64,000 bases of DNA from an uncultured Coriobacteriaceae bacterium (GTDB lineage Bacteria > Actinomycetota > Coriobacteriia > Coriobacteriales > Atopobiaceae): NCBI GenBank assembly GCA_902803315.1, contig CADCPM010000037.1, forward strand, positions 1-64,000. Reading direction: 5' to 3'. This document shows, one piece after another, positions 36,574 through 44,066 of the stretch. A program made the translations under genes and the position numbers. The notes under the pieces are model-generated. The model was not told the DNA's origin. It did no database searches and saw nothing but the letters and a program-made list of their open reading frames with translations. Positions within the stretch are counted from its first letter, which is position 1. Each line of letters begins with the position of its first letter.

Positions 36574-37773
36574 ATGACAAGCCCATACGACGATCCAGAA
36601 GGAAAAACCTACGCCCTTGTAAGTCACGAATCCGCCGTCGAGGCGATTTGGTCGCTGGCTGCGCGTGGTTGGAAGGGCGTGCTGTGGGACGAGGACATTT
36701 GGCTCGTGCCTGCTGCCGCTAGCTGCGTTACGACCCAAGGCGATTTCAAACAGCTGGCCAGTGAGATCGATCTTTTGTCATTTGGCATTTACAAAAGGCC
36801 CGTCGACCTTTTGGTTCCCAACAAGTCGTGCTACTCCCGTGGGAAGTCTGCACGGTTTCATGTGTGGAGGGACTTCTTTCCGCCCAAGTCGTTCGTGCGT
36901 GTGCACGACCGTGTGTTTGTGAGCACTCCCTACTTTGCCACCGTGCAGCTCGCAGTGGCAAAGCCTGCAAGTCGTCTATCGAAGGAACGGGCGCAGCAAT
37001 CTGCCGAACTTAGCGACCGCCTGTGCAAAGAAGCTGGCCTTAACGGATCAAGCCCTACGGCCAAGGACCTTCTTGCTTGGGAGAACATCGAGCGATTCGT
37101 TCGGGCGACCCAAGTGCTCTGTGACTTTATGGGTACGTACAGATATGTGCCCGTGTGCGAAGAGAACGAGACGGTCGAGTGGGACGTTGTGTTTAAAACG
37201 AAGCCTATCGTGAGTCGCACCAAGCTTGTGGACTATCTTAGACAAATGCCTGCAAGCAAGGGGATAATGCGGACCCGCAAGGTGGCTGACGCAGCGTTTG
37301 AGGGTCTGGCGTCTCCCATGGAAACCATGCTCGCGCTTGTGCTGTCGCTCCCAACGAACATGGGCGGCTTTGGTCTGCCGCGTCCGCAGGTGAATTACGA
37401 GATTAAAGTAGGTGAGGAGGACAAGTCGATTTCGTCACAGAACGTAATGTATGCAGACCTCTGTTGGCCGGACCAGCGTTTGGTGGTGGAGTACTACGGT
37501 TGGGACGAGCATTTTGGTGCTGGAAAACACAAGGTCGCAAGCGATGCCAATCGTTCTAATACGCTCTCGGCGCTTGGGTGGACCGTACTTCATGTTACCT
37601 ACGAGCAGATAAGAACGACGGAGGGCATCTCGTTGCTGGCACGGCAGATCGCGCGCTGTGTGGGAGAGGCGCTGGAAGTTCCAACGGAGCTCGAGCAGAT
37701 TTGGCGCGTGAGGCTTGTGTCGATGCTACTGCCTCCTTTGCTTCCGAAGGAATTACCGACAGTTGAAATATAG
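36574..37773 (+). CDS. AbiEi/DUF559-like nuclease-fold protein, paralogue 2
   Basis: A 399-residue paralogue of the genes at 1039 and 55764. The N-terminal 110 residues look like an AbiEi-type winged-helix/linker region (VSHESAVEAIWSLAARGW, PVDLLVP and ARFHVWRDFFPP). The middle has VSTPYFATVQLAV and SPMETMLALVLSLPTNMGGFGLPRPQ in segments. The nuclease-like core is ADLCWPD (D295), VVEYYGWDEHF (E306, H313) and GWTVLHVT. An Asp of the other copies is Tyr here. The ATG at 36574 lies 30 bases after palindrome E1. The last codons (KELPTVEI) are written by the left arm of palindrome E2, so gene end and repeat overlap. No toxin-like partner is adjacent. Confidence 0.65.
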   Translation: MTSPYDDPEGKTYALVSHESAVEAIWSLAARGWKGVLWDEDIWLVPAAASCVTTQGDFKQLASEIDLLSFGIYKRPVDLLVPNKSCYSRGKSARFHVWRDFFPPKSFVRVHDRVFVSTPYFATVQLAVAKPASRLSKERAQQSAELSDRLCKEAGLNGSSPTAKDLLAWENIERFVRATQVLCDFMGTYRYVPVCEENETVEWDVVFKTKPIVSRTKLVDYLRQMPASKGIMRTRKVADAAFEGLASPMETMLALVLSLPTNMGGFGLPRPQVNYEIKVGEEDKSISSQNVMYADLCWPDQRLVVEYYGWDEHFGAGKHKVASDANRSNTLSALGWTVLHVTYEQIRTTEGISLLARQIARCVGEALEVPTELEQIWRVRLVSMLLPPLLPKELPTVEI

Positions 37774-37845
37774 GCATTATGCATGTGGTATTTACCTGCG
37801 AATATAATGTATAAAACAAATAGGATTTGCAGCTGTCGGTAATTC
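37750..37845. repeat. Palindromic element E2
   Basis: Arms GAATTACCGACAGTTG (37750-37765) and CAGCTGTCGGTAATTC (37830-37845), one mismatch, with a 64-base centre containing TTTACCTGCG and TATAATGTATAAAA. It overlaps the 3' end of paralogue 2. Centre length and central sequence match E3. Confidence 0.95.
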
Positions 37846-37992
37846 GGTCGACGAGCGAGCTTACGCCTTTGCCGCTCCTTAGACCGCAAGCCCAAAGCGT
37901 ACATTCAGTAGCATCAAGCTTTACGGAAGGTAATGTATAACCCCGCACGAAAGAGTATTATGTGCACTGAATCCAAGGGTAGGAGGCTTGGC

Positions 37993-39276
37993 ATGCACAA
38001 GCGAATGACGCGCGAAGAGGCAGAGGCTTCGATTGCGGGACTGCACCGCAAGATCGAACGCTATGCGGAGCTTGCCGTAAAAAAGGGTGCGTCAGTGCAG
38101 CCAGGTCAGGAGCTGGTTATAAATGCGCCGGTGGAGCGTGCGGACTTCGCGCGACTTCTGGCGAAAAAGGGATACGATGCCGGAGCGGGGCACGTTACGG
38201 TTATATGGGCGGACGATGCGGTGGCGCGCCTCGAGTACGAGCATATGGATGTGAGCTACTTCGAAAACGTACCTGCATGGAAGAGAGAACAGCTCAATTC
38301 CCTTGCGGCGGACGGGGCCACGTTTTTACACGTGCGTGGAAACGACCCAAACGCCCTGACGAACATTGATCCCAAAAAGCTGGCACTTCGTGCACGGGCG
38401 CAGAGTACGCAGTGTGACGTGTATAGGGACGGGCTGGACTTTGGCAAGAACGCTTGGAGCATCGCGGGCGCACCGGTTGCGGCATGGGCAAAGAGGGTGT
38501 TCCCGGACGCATCGGAATATGAGGCAATGTATCGCCTGTGGGACGCAATACTGGTTGCGGCGCGTGCGGATGGGCCAGACCCCCAAGCCGAGTGGGAGCG
38601 CCACAACGCCACATTCGAGAAGAACAAGCGCATGCTAAATGAGCACTCGTTTGACCGTTTGCGGTATTACTCAGCAAACGGGACTGACTTGGAAGTGGGC
38701 ATGAATCCAGGTCATCGGTGGATGGGCGGCGCATGCCGAACGGTGGATGGCGTGGTGTTCTTCCCCAACATCCCCACCGAGGAGGTGTTTACCTCACCCG
38801 ACTGTAAACGTATTAACGGTGTAGTACGCTCCGTATTACCGCTGGTATACGCAGGTAACGTAATACAAGACTTCTGGCTGAGGTTCAAGGATGGCAAGGT
38901 CGTAGAATACGACGCATTACAAGGCAAGGATGTATTACGCAGCATTTTGGAGACAGACGAGCGCTCTTGCATGCTGGGGGAGTGCGCCCTGGTTGCCAAA
39001 GACACGCCCATCCGACAGAGCGGTCTTTTGTATTACGACACACTGTTCGACGAAAACGCGAGCTGTCACCTAGCGTTGGGTACGGGCTTTCCCGAATGTT
39101 TGGACAAGGGCCTTTCCATGAGCAAAGAGGAGCTCATGGCGCATGGGGTAAACCAAAGCACGACTCACGTTGACTTCATGATCGGCGCGGACGACCTGGA
39201 AATCACCGGGATCACGCATGCCGGCGACGAGGTGCCGGTATTTACGGACGGTCGTTGGTCCTGGAGCATAGACTAA
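37993..39276 (+). CDS. M29-family aminopeptidase
   Basis: A 427-residue metallo-aminopeptidase of the AmpS/M29 type. Diagnostic parts are LVINAPVERADFARLLAKKGY near the N-terminus, GTDLEVGMNPGHRWMGG, FFPNIPTEEVFTSPD with a metal-binding Glu, and the C-terminal CHLALGTGFPECLDKG and THVDFMIGADDLEITG. It would release N-terminal residues from peptides in the cytoplasm. I chose the ATG at 37993 because AGGAGG lies eight bases before it. The part from 38650 to 39040 is unusually AT-rich and contains five GTATTAC/GTAATAC strings. Elements E2 and E3 flank the gene. Confidence 0.9.
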   Translation: MHKRMTREEAEASIAGLHRKIERYAELAVKKGASVQPGQELVINAPVERADFARLLAKKGYDAGAGHVTVIWADDAVARLEYEHMDVSYFENVPAWKREQLNSLAADGATFLHVRGNDPNALTNIDPKKLALRARAQSTQCDVYRDGLDFGKNAWSIAGAPVAAWAKRVFPDASEYEAMYRLWDAILVAARADGPDPQAEWERHNATFEKNKRMLNEHSFDRLRYYSANGTDLEVGMNPGHRWMGGACRTVDGVVFFPNIPTEEVFTSPDCKRINGVVRSVLPLVYAGNVIQDFWLRFKDGKVVEYDALQGKDVLRSILETDERSCMLGECALVAKDTPIRQSGLLYYDTLFDENASCHLALGTGFPECLDKGLSMSKEELMAHGVNQSTTHVDFMIGADDLEITGITHAGDEVPVFTDGRWSWSID

Positions 39277-39363
39277 TATATATAGTGCGTTCGGGACCCT
39301 AGCGGCACTAGACTCCCTCCGGATTGCTCGAAGAATGCAGGTTGACCCCTTGTCTATGGAGCA

Positions 39364-39457
39364 AATTACCGATAGCTGAATTATAAGATTAAGGCATGGC
39401 CCATTTACCTGCATATATAATGTATCAAAGTACATCACTTTTCAGCTGTCGGTAACT
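39364..39457. repeat. Palindromic element E3
   Basis: Arms AATTACCGATAGCTG (39364-39378) and CAGCTGTCGGTAACT (39443-39457) enclose a 64-base centre. By eye the centre matches that of E2 at 42 of 64 positions, and at 24 of 27 around TTTACCTGC and TATAATGTAT. It lies about 90 bases after the M29 gene, with no nuclease-like gene attached. Confidence 0.93.
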
Positions 39458-39862
39458 CACCCGTGGGAGCGGGATGTTTGGGACGGCCTGTTTGGGGATG
39501 AGAAGAACCACGCCCGCATGATCTGTGCCACGCGTGGTATCCCGCGCGGCCTGCGTTTAGGTATGCCCTGCGGCGATCGGTTCCGGCACCGAGTCTCCGA
39601 AAAGTGCGCGAAAGGTGCGTGAATAGCCTCGGTTTTCCGCTTTGTCCCAACAACCTTTAGGGTCAGGGATGCTCCCATTGGACACGGGTGATATGTAGGC
39701 ACGTGTCCATCAAACCCATGCACAAATCTCCTAAAAGAGCAAGCAAATTACTACGAAATTAGATACGTATCCGCTCACGGAGTGTGTAATCACGTTCGGC
39801 GAATCGCAATTGTGGGCGCGCGACCGCATATAAAGAAACTGCTAATTTGATACAGAATGCGG
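39458..39862. other. Intergenic region with a possible gene remnant
   Basis: An open frame on the plus strand directly after E3 up to a stop at 39621-39623 could encode WERDVWDGLFGDEKNHARM and about 30 more residues, but it has no start codon or ribosome site. I do not recognise it; it may be the tail of a lost gene. The later part (39720-39862) is AT-rich and would hold upstream signals for the surface protein gene. A weak inverted pair TGGACACG...CGTGTCCA is at about 39678-39708. Confidence 0.3.
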
Positions 39863-39907
39863 ATTTTTAGGTTTCGATTCAGGAATCTAATTCAGTAACC
39901 TAAAAAT
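39863..39907. promoter_or_regulatory. Inverted repeat upstream of the pilin-like gene
   Basis: ATTTTTAGGTT (39863-39873) and AACCTAAAAAT (39897-39907) are perfect 11-bp complements. A second palindrome, GATTCAGGAATC, is nested between them. The site ends 33 bases before the start codon, where an operator or RNA leader structure would sit. Confidence 0.6.
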
Positions 39908-39940
39908 GAGAGCGGTAAAAGCGGACAAGGGGGAATAGAA

Positions 39941-42900
39941 ATGAAGAAGAAGGGCACGGGCTTTTGGCTTAGGAACAAGTCGTTAGCGCGCTTTATGAGC
40001 GTCTTGGTAAGCGTGTCGATGATCTTGAGCCTTTTGCCAGTTCAGGGCGTGCAAGAGGCTCGCTCTGAGTTCCTTATGGCAACGGCCATAGCGCAGGAAG
40101 ATCCCAAGACGAACGAGACCACCGACCCAGGTGGAGGCAACACGAACAACTCGTCGTCGAGTGCAGGCAGTTCGTCCACGAATGAGGGCAACACTCCCAC
40201 CGAGTCTCAGCCCGAAGGCGAGCCCGAGCCCACTAGCGAGCCCGAGCCTACAAACCAGGCTCCCGCAAACAACAGCTCTAGCAGCGACGAGCAAAGCCAA
40301 CCCGCGCAAAGCTCGTCGTCGAGCAGCAGCTCGGAAACCCCCGAGCCCGCAAAGACGCCCCAAGGTGCCAATCTTGCCGACTTCATAACCAAGGCAGAGA
40401 TCAAGGACGCCGACGATAAGGACGTTGAGGAGAAGGACGGTGTGCTGCAGGTAAAGGAAGAGCAGAAATACATTGCGAAGCTCACCTTTACCGAGAAAGA
40501 CGAAAAGCAGTTTGCCACCGAGGGAGAGCTCACCTACAAGCTGCCTGCCGGCTTTACCCCCGCAGCCGAGCAGCCCGCAGCGAAGGAAGCTCTCTTTATT
40601 ACTTATGTTGACGACAATGGCGGGCGTCAGCCCATCGAGCTCGGCAAGGAGTGCTGGTGGATTGACGGCGACACCGTACACATGGTGTGGAAGGTCCGCG
40701 ATGCCGACAAGCGCACGCAGGAAGAAATCGCAGAGGCCCTTGCCACGGTCAACGAGCTCACGAGCGTTGAGTTTGAGCTTTCGATCGCCGGCACGTTCGC
40801 CGCCGGAACCGAGTCTGTGGACTTTGGTGCCCCCACCGAGCCCATAGCGATTGAGGTCGAGGCTGCGAAGAAGGACGAGCAGCAGAAGTCCGATGAGCAG
40901 CAGAAGTCGAGCGAGGAGCAGAAGAAGGAAGAGCAGCAGAAGGACGAAGAATCTGAATCAAAGAATGCTGGCAACAATAATGGCGCGACCGCAAGTGAAG
41001 AAGAGCAAACGGGTCTTACAAATATCATTCGTCAGAAAAGCATTCTGAATTCGCAAGTCAGGAGCGTCCAGAGCATTACCACTCAAGCTGGCTTTGAGGG
41101 GGCCTTACATGCGCAGGAAGACACAAACCTTGCTTCTTTTCTAACCGACGCAACTATCAATGCTCCTAAAAACGACCAGGGCGTATACCAAGTGAATCCC
41201 GGCCAGTCCTACAACATAAGCCTCTTCTTTGCGGAGCAGCCGGATGGCATTCAGTTCCCCACGCCGGGCACGGAGATGGAGTACACCATTACCGCACAGA
41301 TTGAGAACATCAACGGAACAACGGGGACGTTTACCATCAATGTTACCGACACTTCCACAGGACAGGTTTATGCAGTACCGGGCAACACCTATAGCGTTAG
41401 CGGAAACACGCTCAAGGTAACGTTTAATCCTAATGCTCAAAACATCGACAAGCTCCTAGCTTCCGCCAACGCCCGCTTTAACGTGAGCTTTACGGGCACG
41501 ATTAAGGAGGACGCAACCCAAATCCCCTTTAGCGACAACGTGAACAAGCAAGTTCATGTAGACAACTCCTCCGACGTTACGGTTACCGGACCCGATGACT
41601 CGACGAATAGCCAAGACGTAACGGTTGAAGTGACTGACGGAAAGTCCAACACGGTTACAGTCGACAACTTGATGCCTGGTGTCTATACAGTAACTGAGGA
41701 CACGTCAAAGAACCCCAACGGCATGTCACTCCTTGGCGAAAAGTCAAAGACAGTCACGGTCTACTCACAAAACAAGAAGGATGGCGAAACGGTTGTGGAG
41801 ACGGCCGAGTTCACCAACACCAAGCCTGGCACTCCTGGCTTCGACAAGAAGATCAAGGACACCAACGACACTACGGGCGAGACCAGCGACTGGCAGGACT
41901 CCGCGGACTACGACATCGGCGATGCCGTGCCGTACAAGCTCACTGCCACGCTGCCTAAGGACGTTACGACCTACAAGAAGTACCATATCACCTTCACTGA
42001 CAAGATGGAGAACAGCCTCACCTACAACAAGGACGCCAAGATTACCGTTACCGGCAATGACGGCAAAGTAATACCCGAGTCCGAGTACGAGGTTACCAAG
42101 GTCGCCGAGAACGAGCACGACTTCGGATACACGATTACGTGGACAGGCGTAGACGAAGGGTTGATAACCAACGAAGCCCTTAACGGTGCTAAGGTAGATC
42201 TTGAGTTCACTGCTACGCTTAACAGTGATGCCGTGTTGGGTAAGGAAGGCAACGTAAATGCCTGCAAGCTAACATTTAGCAACAATCCAGAGATTGACAA
42301 GCAGGAGCAAGAGGGTGAGCTGCCTTGGGACTACGTAATCGCCTTCACCTATAAGCTGGACATCAGTAAGGTGAACGAGCATTCTATGCCGCTCAAGGGC
42401 GCAGAGTTCAAACTTCAGAAGAAAATTGCGAATGGCGACCCCAAGGAAATAGAGCTTACTGTCAATGAAAGCACGCTCCTCGGCGGTGGCAACACGTTTA
42501 CCGCCACTGGCTTGGACGACGGCGACTACATCCTTACCGAGACGGTTGCGCCCGAAGGCTACAAGAAGATCGATCCCATTGAATTTACGGTAAAGGCCGA
42601 CCACGAAAAGGATTGGAAGTACCACTCCGATCCTGAGTCCGACCCCGTGTTCGACAACGACGGTACAAAGGACAGCAATCGCCTTGGCATCCTTACCTCG
42701 CTCACGGGCGACGTTACGAAGGGCGAACTCGAGCTTACGGCAGACAAGAACCTGGAAGGTCTTGCGGGCGATGTTATCAACAAGAGTGGTGCCAACCTGG
42801 TTGTGAAGAAGAAGGTTTCCAGCTCGCGTTCCGACGACAAGACCCGCGACTACAAGTTCAAGGTCACGCTGTACAAGGACAAAGACTATAAGGAAGTCTA

Positions 42901-43282
42901 CAAGACCATCAATGGCAAGTACGGCAACATGGAGTTCAAGGACGGCGTGGCGAACTTCACGCTCAAGCACGACGAGAGCAAGGAAGCCAGCAAGCTGCCG
43001 ATTACCAAGGATGGCATCTACTACAAGGTTGAGGAGACCGACTCCGGCGACCTCACTCCAAGCATGTCCAATCCAAGAAAGTCCTTGGATGGATATACCC
43101 ACACCGTAACCTGCACCAACAGCTACAAGTCAAGCACACCCAAGAGGAGCACCTCCTCCAGGCTCGCAACAGCCAGGACGGGTGACAACACCAACAGCGC
43201 CATCGTTATAGCGCTTGTCGGCATAGGTGTGGTTGGCGTCGTAGCCGGCGTACTGTACAGGCGCCGCCGCATGAGCGAGTAA
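39941..43282 (+). CDS. Isopeptide-type pilin-like surface protein with sorting signal
   Basis: A 1113-residue secreted protein. A long signal peptide (KSLARFMSVLVSVSMILSLLP) leads into a Ser/Pro/Glu/Asn-rich low-complexity stalk (about 50-150). Later domains include a fimbrial-isopeptide-like region (DIGDAVPYKLTATLPKDV, then YHITFTDKME) and SpaA-type domains (MPLKGAEFKLQKKI and GDYILTETVAPEGYKKI). A central Lys/Glu/Gln-rich segment (about 305-345) divides the N-terminal half. The C-terminus reads TARTGDNTNSAIVIALV with a membrane helix and RRRRMSE, a sorting signal in which ARTGD replaces LPxTG. AAGGGGGAA precedes the ATG. It is probably a pilus or adhesin subunit. No sortase is encoded in the window. 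Confidence 0.85.
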   Translation: MKKKGTGFWLRNKSLARFMSVLVSVSMILSLLPVQGVQEARSEFLMATAIAQEDPKTNETTDPGGGNTNNSSSSAGSSSTNEGNTPTESQPEGEPEPTSEPEPTNQAPANNSSSSDEQSQPAQSSSSSSSSETPEPAKTPQGANLADFITKAEIKDADDKDVEEKDGVLQVKEEQKYIAKLTFTEKDEKQFATEGELTYKLPAGFTPAAEQPAAKEALFITYVDDNGGRQPIELGKECWWIDGDTVHMVWKVRDADKRTQEEIAEALATVNELTSVEFELSIAGTFAAGTESVDFGAPTEPIAIEVEAAKKDEQQKSDEQQKSSEEQKKEEQQKDEESESKNAGNNNGATASEEEQTGLTNIIRQKSILNSQVRSVQSITTQAGFEGALHAQEDTNLASFLTDATINAPKNDQGVYQVNPGQSYNISLFFAEQPDGIQFPTPGTEMEYTITAQIENINGTTGTFTINVTDTSTGQVYAVPGNTYSVSGNTLKVTFNPNAQNIDKLLASANARFNVSFTGTIKEDATQIPFSDNVNKQVHVDNSSDVTVTGPDDSTNSQDVTVEVTDGKSNTVTVDNLMPGVYTVTEDTSKNPNGMSLLGEKSKTVTVYSQNKKDGETVVETAEFTNTKPGTPGFDKKIKDTNDTTGETSDWQDSADYDIGDAVPYKLTATLPKDVTTYKKYHITFTDKMENSLTYNKDAKITVTGNDGKVIPESEYEVTKVAENEHDFGYTITWTGVDEGLITNEALNGAKVDLEFTATLNSDAVLGKEGNVNACKLTFSNNPEIDKQEQEGELPWDYVIAFTYKLDISKVNEHSMPLKGAEFKLQKKIANGDPKEIELTVNESTLLGGGNTFTATGLDDGDYILTETVAPEGYKKIDPIEFTVKADHEKDWKYHSDPESDPVFDNDGTKDSNRLGILTSLTGDVTKGELELTADKNLEGLAGDVINKSGANLVVKKKVSSSRSDDKTRDYKFKVTLYKDKDYKEVYKTINGKYGNMEFKDGVANFTLKHDESKEASKLPITKDGIYYKVEETDSGDLTPSMSNPRKSLDGYTHTVTCTNSYKSSTPKRSTSSRLATARTGDNTNSAIVIALVGIGVVGVVAGVLYRRRRMSE

Positions 43283-43294
43283 CGCTCAAACCCC

Positions 43295-43351
43295 AACCAA
43301 GGGACAGGCCCCAAGTTCGGATCAGCCGAGCTTGGGGCCTGTCCCTTAGCC
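43295..43351. repeat. GGGACAGGCCCC-type palindrome after the pilin-like gene
   Basis: Arms 43295-43320 and 43326-43351 are complements with three mismatches; each includes AAGGGACAGGCCCCAAG or its complement. It lies 13 bases after the stop codon, so it may form the transcript end. It belongs to the family at 31493 and 54068. Confidence 0.9.
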
Positions 43352-43586
43352 AGGGGAGCATAATCGATGGTCTTGTCTCTGAGTAATTAATCATTGCATT
43401 TAGAAAGATTATGTATTTAAAATACGCGTTTACGACGTAAAATATAAATAACCCACTGCGATAGGAATCACCATGAGCGACTCATAAACCTCTACCTCTC
43501 GCAGTGTGCCGTCAAAGGACAAGATTCTCATGTTCGTCTGAAGTCCTGTTGACTCATATTTCCATGATAAAATGACCAACATGACA

Positions 43587-43602
43587 TTTATCTATAGATA
43601 AA
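43587..43602. promoter_or_regulatory. TTTATCTATAGATAAA palindrome, possible operator
   Basis: A perfect 16-bp palindrome about 37 bases upstream of the broken ATPase gene. GATAAAATGACCAA (from 43565) and GATAAAATTGACCAA overlap it as near direct repeats. It could be an operator for the former gene. The stretch 43352-43586 shows no gene. Confidence 0.45.
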
Positions 43603-43638
43603 ATTGACCAAATTGCCTATGAAGAGCCGGGAGTAATC

Positions 43639-43945
43639 ATGCAAAGAGATGCGATGAACGCACCTCAATTGGAAAAGCAATCCAGTGCGCAAGCCTCTTA
43701 TGCTGTTCGGCGCGAGACAGGTGGGAAAGAGCCATCTGCTCGAGAGATTCGCTACTGAGAACTACCAAAGCTACGCCCTGCTCGACCTCGAACAAAGTGC
43801 AAGCCTACGCGCTGCGTTTGAAGGCGACCTATCCCCAAAGGCGATTCTATCGAACCTCTCGCAGCTCATACACGCACCGTTGCCAAATTACAGATACCCC
43901 TCCCACCGTGAAGTGAGTGAAGTCCACAGTGAAGTAGAGTGTTAA
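43639..43945 (+). pseudogene. Broken AAA ATPase (AAA_14/DUF4143 family) fragment
   Basis: The start MQRDAMN is in one frame, and the continuation NWKSNPVRKPLMLFGARQ with VGKSHLLERF (Walker A GARQVGKS) is in another, so a frameshift lies near 43655-43665. The frame then carries YALLDLEQSASLRAAFEGD, typical of the DUF4143-associated ATPases, but stops at 43945 after about 90 residues. The Walker B, sensor and DUF4143 parts are missing. Both a frameshift and a 3' deletion are therefore present. An intact gene would be about 400 residues. The breakpoint abuts a 19-bp hairpin. Confidence 0.75.
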
Positions 43946-43970
43946 ATTACTACACTCTACTTCACTGTGG
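43924..43970. repeat. Perfect 19-bp-arm hairpin after the ATPase fragment
   Basis: Arms 43924-43942 and 43952-43970 are perfect complements with a 9-base loop (TAAATTACT). It overlaps the end of the pseudogene and the first bases of the next palindrome. It could be a terminator or part of an inserted element. Confidence 0.9.
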
Positions 43971-43998
43971 CACAGCTATGCCAGGCATAACTGTGCCA
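43968..43998. repeat. 31-bp palindrome upstream of the GGDEF-EIIC gene
   Basis: A 31-base imperfect palindrome with outer arms TGGCACAG and CTGTGCCA. A second 31-base copy lies at 46720-46750, at the other end of the gene, and matches at 25 of 31 positions by my alignment. Confidence 0.85.
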
Positions 43999-44066
43999 CT
44001 GCCTGAGTTCGGACCTCCAAGCCCTTGCAATCGTGTTACGCTCGATAGGGAGACTAAGGGGGCAGC

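Noticed and set aside
39458-39623. Short open frame after element E3
   Set aside because: It has no start codon or ribosome site and no recognised family, so it is mentioned only as a possible remnant in the intergenic entry.
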